This document shows positions 1 to 6,747 of a stretch of DNA of 8,670 bases, piece after piece; position 1 is the stretch's first letter; each line of letters begins with the position of its first letter. The stretch comes from Sphingomonas sp. (GTDB taxonomy: Bacteria; Pseudomonadota; Alphaproteobacteria; Sphingomonadales; Sphingomonadaceae): the NCBI GenBank assembly GCA_030824725.1, contig JAPJRE010000157.1, positions 1-8,670 on the forward strand, read 5' to 3'. The notes below the pieces were generated by a model, which made no database searches, was not told the DNA's origin, and saw nothing but the letters and a program-made list of their open reading frames with translations. A program made the position numbers and the translations under genes.

Positions 1-444
1 CGGCGGCATGTCGCCGGCGGGCGGGCCCTGGCGGTCGCGCCAGCCGCCGCCGCGCATGCGCATCAGGCGGCTCGCTGCCGCCTTGCGCTCGGCCGCATCG
101 ATCTTGCCGTCGTGGTTTGTGTCGATCATGCCGAACATGCGGGTGGCGCGGGCCTGCTCGTCGGCGAGCGTAAGTTCGCCCCTGGGCGCCATGCGGGGGG
201 TCGTCTGTGCCCGGGCGGCGGCGCGCTCTTCCGGGGTGACCTTGCCGTCATGGTTGGTGTCCATCGCGGCGAAGCGCGCCGATACCCCGGCGAGCATTTC
301 CTCGCGGGTGACGACGCCGTCATTGTTCCGATCCGCCATTGCCAGCGGGCCGCGCGGCGCGTCCTGCGGCTCGACCTGAGCGGCGACGGCCGTGCCCGCG
401 AGCAGCGAAGCGCCGAGCGTGGCGATGAGAAGAGGTTTCAGCAT
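1..444 (-). CDS. Secreted EF-hand calcium-binding protein (partial, C-terminus outside window)
   Basis: The visible part is 148 codons with no stop; the gene runs off the left edge. Residues 1-22 form a signal peptide (Lys3, a hydrophobic stretch, then a likely cleavage after AVAA before Gln23), so the protein should be periplasmic or secreted. Three canonical 12-residue EF-hand loops follow: Asp38-Glu49 (DRNNDGVVTREE), Asp62-Glu73 (DTNHDGKVTPEE) and Asp108-Glu119 (DTNHDGKIDAAE). Each has acidic or Asn ligands at loop positions 1, 3 and 5, Gly at 6 and Glu at 12, so all three should bind Ca2+. The visible C-terminus turns rich in Arg, Gly and Pro. The ATG at 444 is supported by GGAG at 451-454, six bases upstream. 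The gene lies downstream of and in the same direction as the MFS gene, 124 bases away. Small EF-hand proteins of this type are common in sphingomonads; their role is mostly unknown, and Ca2+ buffering or sensing is inference. Confidence 0.93.
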   Translation of the reverse strand, partial: MLKPLLIATLGASLLAGTAVAAQVEPQDAPRGPLAMADRNNDGVVTREEMLAGVSARFAAMDTNHDGKVTPEERAAARAQTTPRMAPRGELTLADEQARATRMFGMIDTNHDGKIDAAERKAAASRLMRMRGGGWRDRQGPPAGDMPP

Positions 445-462
445 CGGAAACTCCAAAGGGTG

Positions 463-502
463 AAGCGCCGGGGTGGGGGAGCGCAATGGCCCCGGCGCGC
501 TT
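463..502 (-). other. Inverted repeat in the leader of the EF-hand gene
   Basis: Bases 463-473 (AAGCGCCGGGG) pair with 490-502, giving an 11-bp GC-rich stem with a two-base bulge and a 16-base loop. It ends 19 bases before the EF-hand start codon and 9 bases before its GGAG ribosome site. No U-run follows on the minus strand, so it does not look like an intrinsic terminator for the MFS gene upstream. It could be an RNA leader structure, or a chance product of high GC content. Confidence 0.4.
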
Positions 503-548
503 CTCGTTTCGTCAATGCCTGTCGCACGGGTTTGTCATGCCCGGCGGC

Positions 549-568
549 AAAGTGTCGCAAATTGTCGC
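549..568 (-). repeat. Two adjacent 10-bp direct repeats upstream of the EF-hand gene
   Basis: Read on the minus strand, GCGACAATTT (568-559) is followed immediately by GCGACACTTT (558-549), identical at 9 of 10 bases. The repeats begin right after the MFS stop codon and lie 105-124 bases upstream of the EF-hand start. Head-to-tail repeats spaced one helical turn apart are typical sites for OmpR/PhoB-type response regulators. That use is inference; no regulator gene is in the window. Confidence 0.4.
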
Positions 569-1783
569 CTATCCGGCGCGTATCCGCTGCACTCGGGGCA
601 CGACCTTCCATTCGATCAGCAGCAGCGCGGCCAGTGCGAGCAGGGCGGCGACGGCGAAGTTGCCGCCCCGGAAGCCGTGCTCGGCACCCAAGGCCAGTGC
701 CTGGCTCAGGATCAACGGCCCCAGGATCAGCGCGACGCTGCCCAGCGCCGCCATCCCGCCCTGCAGCGCGCCCTGCCGCGACGGGTCGGCCATCCGGGAA
801 AGCAGCGCGTTGACGGAGGGAAAGGCCAGCCCCTGGAAAGCTGCGAACGGGATGATGGCGAACACCATCCACGTTTCGCGGGCGAAGCAATAGCCGAGAA
901 AGGCCAACCCGCCGGCGAGCATGCCCAGCACCACCGTCCGCTCCTCGCCCCAGGCCGCGATCGCACGGCCGGTGACGAAGCTCTGCACCAGCGCCATGCA
1001 GATCCCGGAGGCGGCGAGCGAGGCGCCGATCATCCGCTCGTTCCAGCCCAGCGCGATCTCGCCGAAAAAGGCCCAGGTGGCGGGATAGACCATATGGGCC
1101 AGTTGCCAGAGGAACGCCGCGAGCAGCAGCGGCTTGGCCTTGCCTGCCGCAAACAGCGGGCGGAAGGCGGCGAAGACATGGGAATCGCGAAGCCGGAACG
1201 GGCGCCGCCGCTCCGGTGCGATGGTCTCGGGCAGCAGCACCAGGATCCACAGCGCATTGGCCCCGGCGAGCGCCGCGGCTGCGATGAACGGCGCGCGCGG
1301 GCCGAAGCCGGCGAGCAGCCCGCCGATCGCGGGCCCGAGGATGAAGCCGATCCCGAACGCGGCGCCCATCAGGCCGAAGGTCGCACCGCGCTTCTCCGGC
1401 GGGGTGACGTCCGCGAGCACGGCGTTGGCGGGGCCATAGACCGCGCCCGCGATACCCGCGACGACCCGGCCGACGAAGAGCCAGCCGATCGTCGGCGCCG
1501 CGGCCATCAGCAGATAGTCGATCGCGAATGCCGCCATCGAGGCCAGCAACACCGGGCGGCGCCCGATGCTGTCGCCGAGCGATCCCAGCACGGGCCCGGC
1601 GAAGAACTGCGCGATGGCGAAGGCGGCGAGCATCCAGCCCCCGATCCGCGCGGCATCGTCGAGACTGGCATGCGACAGCGTGACGATGAGCCGGGGGAGG
1701 ACCGGCAGGATGACGCCGAAGCCGATCGAGTCGATCAGCACGGCAGCGAGCACGATCGGCACGGCGCGGTGGTGGAATGTCAT
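569..1783 (-). CDS. MFS transporter, TetA-like drug:H+ antiporter group
   Basis: This is a 404-residue inner-membrane protein, the usual length for 12-helix TetA-like transporters, with about twelve hydrophobic segments in two halves. TM1 contains Asp18 followed by SIGFGVILPVLP, a typical TetA-group start. The loop between TM2 and TM3 carries motif A (GSLGDSIGRRP, residues 67-77, with Asp71 and Arg75-Arg76). Residues 146-155 (GFILGPAIGG) match motif C, the antiporter signature, which favours export driven by proton influx. A charged central loop begins with LPET. The ATG at 1783 is preferred over the open frame that runs back to 2077: it follows a GGGGAGGGGG-like ribosome site and begins directly at TM1. 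The substrate cannot be read from the sequence; drugs, metabolites or siderophores are all possible. It is divergent from the TonB receptor and upstream of the EF-hand gene. Nothing looks broken. Confidence 0.93.
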   Translation of the reverse strand: MTFHHRAVPIVLAAVLIDSIGFGVILPVLPRLIVTLSHASLDDAARIGGWMLAAFAIAQFFAGPVLGSLGDSIGRRPVLLASMAAFAIDYLLMAAAPTIGWLFVGRVVAGIAGAVYGPANAVLADVTPPEKRGATFGLMGAAFGIGFILGPAIGGLLAGFGPRAPFIAAAALAGANALWILVLLPETIAPERRRPFRLRDSHVFAAFRPLFAAGKAKPLLLAAFLWQLAHMVYPATWAFFGEIALGWNERMIGASLAASGICMALVQSFVTGRAIAAWGEERTVVLGMLAGGLAFLGYCFARETWMVFAIIPFAAFQGLAFPSVNALLSRMADPSRQGALQGGMAALGSVALILGPLILSQALALGAEHGFRGGNFAVAALLALAALLLIEWKVVPRVQRIRAG

Positions 1784-2013
1784 GCGGCCCCCTCCCCGGA
1801 AGGCGCGGAGTGTAGCCCAAGGTGCGGGGCGGGGCCACCGCCCGTCTGCCGCCGCATCTGGCGCCCCGTTCGTACCGAGAAGGCCGGGTGCGCCCAACGC
1901 AGTATCCGGCCGCAGATCGCCGCCACCGGGTGCGTGCGTCGATCCGGTTCGGCAACACTGTGCCTTTGGTGCAACGATCGCATTCAAGTGGCATTTTGCA
2001 ACTTTAGTTTTGC

Positions 2014-2042
2014 TTGACGCCGCTGACGCTAAGGCGTGTATT
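2014..2042 (+). promoter_or_regulatory. Putative sigma-70-like promoter of the TonB-receptor gene
   Basis: TTGACG at 2014-2019 (5 of 6 to TTGACA) is followed, after a 17-base spacer, by TGTATT at 2037-2042 (4 of 6 to TATAAT). Transcription would start near 2049, leaving a leader of about 50 bases. The spacer holds an inverted repeat, ACGCC at 2017-2021 and GGCGT at 2033-2037, which could be an operator overlapping the promoter. Prediction by eye only. Confidence 0.45.
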
Positions 2043-2043
2043 C

Positions 2044-2081
2044 GAGGTTCGGGTATGGAGCGAAACCACAGCTCCAACCTC
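2044..2081 (+). other. Bulged hairpin just before the TonB-receptor ribosome site
   Basis: GAGGTT (2044-2049) pairs with AACCTC (2076-2081), and GGAGC (2057-2061) pairs with GCTCC (2071-2075). The result is eleven pairs interrupted by a seven-base bulge on the 5' side, with a nine-base loop. The structure ends eight bases before the AGGA ribosome site at 2089-2092. If transcription starts near 2049, most of the outer 5' arm is not in the RNA, so the repeat may act in DNA or only the inner stem may form. Confidence 0.4.
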
Positions 2082-2097
2082 GGTGGAGAGGAAAGAT

Positions 2098-4830
2098 ATG
2101 CGGCTACGCCTTATGTCGGCCTGTGCTGTGCCGGCACTCGTCATGGCGCTCGCAGCGCCTGCGCATGCTCAGGAGTCCCCCCAGGACCAGCAGGACGCCT
2201 CGGCGCGTTCCATTCAGTCCGATAACGAGATCATCGTCACCGCCCAAGGCCGCGCGCAGGCGCTGGCCGACGTGCCGCTGGCGGTGTCGGCGGTGAGCGC
2301 CGAAACGCTGCAGCAGACCGGCGCCAACGACATCCGCGCGCTCAACCAGGTGGCGCCGTCGCTGCTGGTCTCGTCGACCGGCAGCGAAGCCAACGGCTCC
2401 GCGCGAATTCGTGGCATCGGTACGGTCGGCGACAATCCCGGCCTCGAGAGCTCGGTCGCGGTGTTCATCGACGGCGTGTACCGCTCGCGCTCGGGCATCG
2501 GGCTCAGCGAACTGGGCGATCTCGAGCGGATCGAGGTGCTGCGCGGGCCGCAGGGCACGTTGTTCGGCCGCAATGCCTCCGCCGGCATCATCAACATCGT
2601 CTCCAAGATGCCGGAATCGACCTTCTCGGCTGGCGCCGAGGCGACCTATGGCAATTACGAGACGATCCGGCTGCAGGGCTTCGTCAACGTGCCGATCAGC
2701 ACCACCGTGGCGGGGCGGCTGGACGGCGTCTACATGAAGCGCGACGGCTTCTACCGCGACGTCACGAACAACCGCGACGTCAACAACCGCGACCGCTATT
2801 TCCTGCGCGGGCAGTTGCTGTTCGAGCCGACCAGCGACATCCGCGTTCGGGTGATCGGCGACTATACCCGTCGCAACGAAGAATGCTGCGGCGCGGTCTA
2901 TGTCGATTCCTCGATCAACCCTTATATCGGCGATCTCAATAGCCCCTCGGCGAACAATATCGTTCGGGTGCTGCGCGACCTGGGCCAGCCGATGGCGGCG
3001 TTCAGCAACCCGTACAGCCGTAACCTCTATGTCTCCTCGGGCCGCAGCTATGGCGGCATCACCGAGGATTGGGGCGGATCGGTCCAGCTCGACTGGAACC
3101 TGGGCGCGGTCAAGCTCACCTCGATCACGGGCTACCGCAATTACTTCTCCAGCCAGGGTGCGGATACCGATTACAGCGCGGTGGACCTGCTCTATCGTGC
3201 GGCCGACGCCAGTTCCTCGCGGGCGTTCGAGACGTTCAGCCAGGAACTGCGGCTGAACGGCACCGCGTTCGGCGAAAAGCTGGATTGGCTGGTCGGCGGC
3301 TATTTCGCCAACGAAGATCTGACGCTGGTCGATAACCTGCGCTTCGGCAGCCAATATGGCCGCTTCGCCACTTGCCGCATCGTCTCCGGCAGCGCGCTGG
3401 CCGCCTTGTACAATCCGGCGGCGGCAGGGTGCCTTGCGGCGCGCCCGGCATTGTTCGGCGCCGCGTCCCCGCTGGTCTATGCGGGGTTCGACCGGTTGGA
3501 CGGGATCAGCGACCGCGGCACCACGCGCGACCTGTTCAAGCAGAACAGCCGCAACTGGGCGCTCTTCACCCACAATATCTTCCATGTGACCAGGGGCTTG
3601 GATCTCACCGTCGGCCTCCGCTACACGAATGAGCGCAAGCGGCTGAACGCCACCTTCGGCAATGACAACACCGCCTGCGTGGCGAACCAGACCGCGCTGT
3701 TGCCGCTGCGTTCGGTGGCATCGCTCACCGCGACGATCGACGGTATCCTGGGCCTGTCCTGCCAGGGCAACTCGACGGCCGAACTGAACGGCGCCTCGAT
3801 CCACGACGTCCGCAAGGAAGACCAGTTCACCGGCACCGCGATCCTGTCGTACAAGCCGACCGACGATCTGCTTGTCTATGGCAGCTTCTCGCGCGGCTAC
3901 AAGGCCGGCGGCTTCAACCTCGACAAGTCTGCGCTCAAGGTGCCGATCCTGCCCTTCGCCTCGCTGGGCGGCGCGCAGGCGCTGGTGAAGGGGCTCCAGT
4001 TTGCGCCGGAAACCAACGACGCGTTCGAGATCGGCCTGAAATACTCCACGCCCAAGTTCAGCCTCAACGTGTCGGCGTTCCGGCAGCAGTTCAAGAACTT
4101 CCAGCTCAACACCTTCAACGGTACCGTCTTCCTGGTGCAGAACATCAACGGCTGCACCGCCGGCCTGAACGGCGGCGATCGCGACCAGAGCAAGTTCACC
4201 GCCGCGAGCAACTTCAACGCCGCCGCGTCGACCACCGGATCCTGCACCGCGTCCAATGTCGGCTATGGCGTCGTCTCGCAGGGCGTCGAACTCGAAGCCT
4301 CGCTGGTGCCCGCGCGGGATTTCCGCGTAGGCTTGGGCCTCACTTATGCGGACACCCATTATCGCGACCAGCTGGTCGGCAGCGACACCGGCGCCCCCTT
4401 GGACCAGGCCCTGCGGTTGCTGCCGGGCAAGCAATTGTCCAACGCGCCGGAAATCGTCACCACCGCGTCGGTCGCCTGGACCCCGCGGCTCGGCAATTCG
4501 GGTCTCAGCGGCCTCATCTATTTCGACACCCGCATGACCGGCGACTTCAATACCGGATCGGACCTTTTCCCGCAGAAGATCCAGGACGGCTTCACGCTGG
4601 TCAACGGCCGCATCGGCGTGCGCGGCAAGGACGAGCGCTGGGCGATCGAATTCTGGGCGCAGAACCTGCTGAACCAGAATTACACCCAGGTGGTGTTCAA
4701 TTCGCCCTTCCAGGAGGGCGCGGCCAGCGCCCCCTTCATCGATCCCAAATATCCGGGCGGCCGCCAGCTCTTCTCGGCCTATCTGGCCGAGCCGCGCACC
4801 TACGGCATCACGCTGCGCACCCGCTTCTGA
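2098..4830 (+). CDS. TonB-dependent outer-membrane receptor
   Basis: This 910-residue protein imports a scarce substrate across the outer membrane using TonB-ExbBD energy. Residues 1-24 are a signal peptide ending in AHA before Gln25. A TonB box follows at 44-49 (EIIVTA). The plug domain (roughly 50-165) contains the usual RIRGIG, VAVFIDGVYRSR and IEVLRGPQGTLFGRNASAG blocks. The rest is a beta-barrel ending in GITLRTRF; the terminal Phe is the normal signal for BAM-mediated insertion. The ATG at 2098 is chosen because AGGA lies five bases upstream and the signal peptide begins there; the frame extends back to a TTG at 2014, which instead looks like the -35 element. The mature protein has eight cysteines in four close groups (263/264, 426/445, 527/555, 686/716), probably loop disulfides. 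The substrate is unknown: siderophore, carbohydrate and other organic ligands all remain possible. No FecI/FecR-type regulator or N-terminal signalling extension is present. Confidence 0.96.
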   Translation: MRLRLMSACAVPALVMALAAPAHAQESPQDQQDASARSIQSDNEIIVTAQGRAQALADVPLAVSAVSAETLQQTGANDIRALNQVAPSLLVSSTGSEANGSARIRGIGTVGDNPGLESSVAVFIDGVYRSRSGIGLSELGDLERIEVLRGPQGTLFGRNASAGIINIVSKMPESTFSAGAEATYGNYETIRLQGFVNVPISTTVAGRLDGVYMKRDGFYRDVTNNRDVNNRDRYFLRGQLLFEPTSDIRVRVIGDYTRRNEECCGAVYVDSSINPYIGDLNSPSANNIVRVLRDLGQPMAAFSNPYSRNLYVSSGRSYGGITEDWGGSVQLDWNLGAVKLTSITGYRNYFSSQGADTDYSAVDLLYRAADASSSRAFETFSQELRLNGTAFGEKLDWLVGGYFANEDLTLVDNLRFGSQYGRFATCRIVSGSALAALYNPAAAGCLAARPALFGAASPLVYAGFDRLDGISDRGTTRDLFKQNSRNWALFTHNIFHVTRGLDLTVGLRYTNERKRLNATFGNDNTACVANQTALLPLRSVASLTATIDGILGLSCQGNSTAELNGASIHDVRKEDQFTGTAILSYKPTDDLLVYGSFSRGYKAGGFNLDKSALKVPILPFASLGGAQALVKGLQFAPETNDAFEIGLKYSTPKFSLNVSAFRQQFKNFQLNTFNGTVFLVQNINGCTAGLNGGDRDQSKFTAASNFNAAASTTGSCTASNVGYGVVSQGVELEASLVPARDFRVGLGLTYADTHYRDQLVGSDTGAPLDQALRLLPGKQLSNAPEIVTTASVAWTPRLGNSGLSGLIYFDTRMTGDFNTGSDLFPQKIQDGFTLVNGRIGVRGKDERWAIEFWAQNLLNQNYTQVVFNSPFQEGAASAPFIDPKYPGGRQLFSAYLAEPRTYGITLRTRF

Positions 4831-4848
4831 CTTTCCTGGGGAGGAAAG
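4831..4848 (+). other. Perfect inverted repeat touching the receptor stop codon
   Basis: CTTTCC (4831-4836) and GGAAAG (4843-4848) form a perfect six-bp stem with a six-base loop, starting at the base after the TGA. It sits five bases before the stronger terminator stem. No U-run follows it directly. Confidence 0.5.
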
Positions 4849-4852
4849 CACT

Positions 4853-4883
4853 GGGCCGGGGGATCGATCCTCCGGCCCTTTTT
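4853..4883 (+). terminator. Intrinsic terminator of the TonB-receptor gene
   Basis: Bases 4853-4863 pair with 4868-4878 in an 11-bp stem (ten Watson-Crick pairs and one G-U) closed by the four-base loop TCGA. Five T residues (4879-4883) follow on the plus strand. On the minus strand no T-run follows, so it is a poor terminator for the convergent c-di-GMP gene, which ends at 4903. Confidence 0.87.
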
Positions 4884-4902
4884 CCTGCGCGGTGTGCGCC
4901 CG

Positions 4903-6747
4903 TTAGTGGAGCAGCGCCGGATCCGAGGCACCGCCCGCGGCGGCGCGGCCCTGCGCGGGCAAGGGCGGTCTCGCAGCCTGTAGCATCTCGGTCGCCCGTT
5001 CGAAGCCGACGGCCGGCGAGAAGAGATGGCCCTGGCCGAAGGCGCAGCCGATGGCGCGCAGTCGCTCGGCCTGGAGTTCGGTCTCCACGCCTTCGGCGAT
5101 CACCCGCATGTCCAGTTCCTGCGCGATGTGCAGCACCCCTTCGACAATCGCGCGGCTGGCACTGCTCTGCAGCAGCTGATCGGTGAAGCTCTTGTCGATC
5201 TTGATGAAATCCACCGGCATGGTGAGCAGGTGGGTGAGCGAGGCATAGCCGGTGCCGAAATCGTCCAGCGCCACCAGCAGCCCCTGCGCGCGGAACCAGC
5301 GCAAGGTATCGGCGACGACCGTATCGCCCTGGCCGAGATAGACCGTCTCGGTGATCTCCAGCGTCAGATGGTGCAGCGGCACCCCGTACCGCGCGAAGAT
5401 CTCCGGAATCATCTCGCGCAGCCGCGCGCCGTGGAAGTCGCTGGAGGAGAAGTTCATGCCGACATGGGCCGGGGCGAGGCCCAGCGCGCACCAATGCTTG
5501 AGGTCGGCGGCGACGCGTTCGAGCATCCGCGCCGTGATCGCCCCGGCGACCTTGCCGTCGGTGGTCGCTTCGAAAAACTCGGCGGCGGAGACGATCCGGT
5601 CCTTGGTCCGCATCCGGCACAGTGCCTCGAAGCCGAGGATATTGCCGGTCTTCAGATCGAACAGCGGCTGGTAGTAGGGGAGCAGCCGGTCTTCCGCGAG
5701 CGCCCGCTCCACCGCGTGGATCGCGTCCAGCCGGCGCGCCATGCGAGTGGCAATGCCAGGCACATAGCGGACATAGCTGCCGCGCGCGGTTTCCTTGGCA
5801 TGGTACAGGGCGAGGTCGGCGTTGAGGCGGACCTGCTCGGCCGTGTCGCCTTCGCCGACCAGGGCGCCGCCCGCGGTCGCGCGGGGCAGCACGTTGCGTT
5901 CGCCGTCTTCCATCGGCTGGGCGAGCGCGTCGAGCAGCCGTCGCGCGGTCTCCGCGGGATCGGCCAGCGCCGCGGGGCTCTGCAGCAGCACGGCGAACTC
6001 GTCGCCGCCCAGGCGATAGGCGCGATCGGGGGCGGCGGCCTCGGCCAGCCGCCGCGCGGCGTGGATGATCAGGCCGTCGCCGGCGACATGGCCGAACGTG
6101 TCGTTGACGATCTTCAGATTGTCGAGGTCAAGCAGGATCAGCCCCCAGGCGCCCGGCTCGGTGCAGTCGAGATCGCCGAGCATGGTGGAGAAAGCGGCGC
6201 GATTGGGCAGCCCGGTCAGCCCGTCCAGCTGCGCGCGGCGGACCTGCTGCGCGCGCCAGATATCCTGCTCGATGGCGATGGCGCAGAGGTGGAGGCAGAC
6301 CGGGACGATCCGCCTTTCCTGCGGCGTCGGGCCGCGCGGCACGCGATAATAGAAGGCGACCACCCCGATCACGTCGCCCCGGCCGTTCTTGATCGGGTTC
6401 GACCAGCAGCCGCGCATCTCCAGCGGGCGGGTGAGGTCGAGAAACTTGGCCCAGTTGGGATCATTCTCGATGTCGGTGCTGGCATGCGGCTCGCCCAGAT
6501 AGGCGGCCGCGCCGCAGGAGCCGACCTTCGGACCGACCATGATGCCGTCAATGGCTTGCAGATAATGTTCGGGCAGGCTGGGCGCGGCGACGGGGTGCAA
6601 GCGCCCGGCGACGTCCACCCGCAGGACCGAGCAGCGCACGTCGGGAAGGCGCTGTTCCACTTCGCGGCACAGGCGATCGGTCGCCGATGCGAGGTCCACC
6701 CCCTTGGCGACAAGCTCCAAGATGTTGTTCTGAAGCGAAATGTCCAC
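4903..6747 (-). CDS. GAF-GGDEF-EAL cyclic-di-GMP signalling protein
   Basis: A cytoplasmic protein with no membrane segments that makes and/or degrades the second messenger c-di-GMP. From the GTG at 6747 it has 614 residues. A GAF sensor (about 5-163) contains GSCG and RGCWSNPI motifs. The GGDEF domain (about 170-325) has DGLTGLPNR, Asp207, Asn215-Asp216 and an intact GGDEF at 247-251. The inhibitory I-site is lost: Ala238 replaces Arg, while Asp241 is kept. The EAL domain (about 345-590) retains the catalytic set: Glu374 of EAL, Asn432, Glu464, Asp495-Asp496 of DDFGTGY, Lys516, Glu552 and Gln572. Phosphodiesterase activity is therefore expected; the cyclase may be active, or the GGDEF may serve as a GTP sensor. 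The start is uncertain. The frame is open back to 7137, with an ATG at 6885 behind a purine-rich site and a GTG at 6759. Codons between 6885 and 6760 are AT-rich at third positions, unlike the rest, and hold a promoter-like palindrome, so I prefer 6747, preceded by AAGGTGA eight bases upstream. Confidence 0.95.
   Translation of the reverse strand: MDISLQNNILELVAKGVDLASATDRLCREVEQRLPDVRCSVLRVDVAGRLHPVAAPSLPEHYLQAIDGIMVGPKVGSCGAAAYLGEPHASTDIENDPNWAKFLDLTRPLEMRGCWSNPIKNGRGDVIGVVAFYYRVPRGPTPQERRIVPVCLHLCAIAIEQDIWRAQQVRRAQLDGLTGLPNRAAFSTMLGDLDCTEPGAWGLILLDLDNLKIVNDTFGHVAGDGLIIHAARRLAEAAAPDRAYRLGGDEFAVLLQSPAALADPAETARRLLDALAQPMEDGERNVLPRATAGGALVGEGDTAEQVRLNADLALYHAKETARGSYVRYVPGIATRMARRLDAIHAVERALAEDRLLPYYQPLFDLKTGNILGFEALCRMRTKDRIVSAAEFFEATTDGKVAGAITARMLERVAADLKHWCALGLAPAHVGMNFSSSDFHGARLREMIPEIFARYGVPLHHLTLEITETVYLGQGDTVVADTLRWFRAQGLLVALDDFGTGYASLTHLLTMPVDFIKIDKSFTDQLLQSSASRAIVEGVLHIAQELDMRVIAEGVETELQAERLRAIGCAFGQGHLFSPAVGFERATEMLQAARPPLPAQGRAAAGGASDPALLH

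Larger units (their letters stand above)
1784..2097. promoter_or_regulatory. Divergent intergenic region between the MFS and TonB-receptor genes
   Basis: These 314 bases contain no convincing gene. The left two thirds are GC-rich and featureless to the eye, apart from the MFS ribosome site beside 1783. The right third is distinctly more AT-rich, notably 1981-2015, as expected of a promoter upstream region. It holds the element GCAAC at 1952, 1971 and 1998, and AACT-TT-AGTT at 2000-2009, a small inverted repeat just upstream of the receptor promoter. No clear -35/-10 pair for the MFS gene was found. Confidence 0.6.

Noticed and set aside
510..515. TTGACG on the minus strand as a -35 for the EF-hand gene
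   Set aside because: No -10-like hexamer at 16-18 bases; the expected position reads GGGCCA.
473..2017. A 514-codon open frame on the plus strand opposite the MFS gene
   Set aside because: Low-complexity translation rich in Arg, Gly, Glu and Gln with no domain; the minus-strand MFS frame has motifs A and C and twelve helices.
1784..2077. N-terminal extension of the MFS protein upstream of 1783
   Set aside because: It would place about 98 hydrophilic residues before TM1; the ATG at 1783 has its own ribosome site and starts at TM1.
2014..2097. N-terminal extension of the TonB receptor from a TTG at 2014
   Set aside because: The TTG overlaps the best -35 element, has no ribosome site, and would put 28 extra residues before a normal signal peptide.
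2104..4851. A 915-codon open frame on the minus strand opposite the TonB receptor
   Set aside because: It is an antisense shadow created by GC-rich codons; it has no recognisable domain, and the plus-strand receptor is complete with signal peptide, TonB box, plug and terminal Phe.
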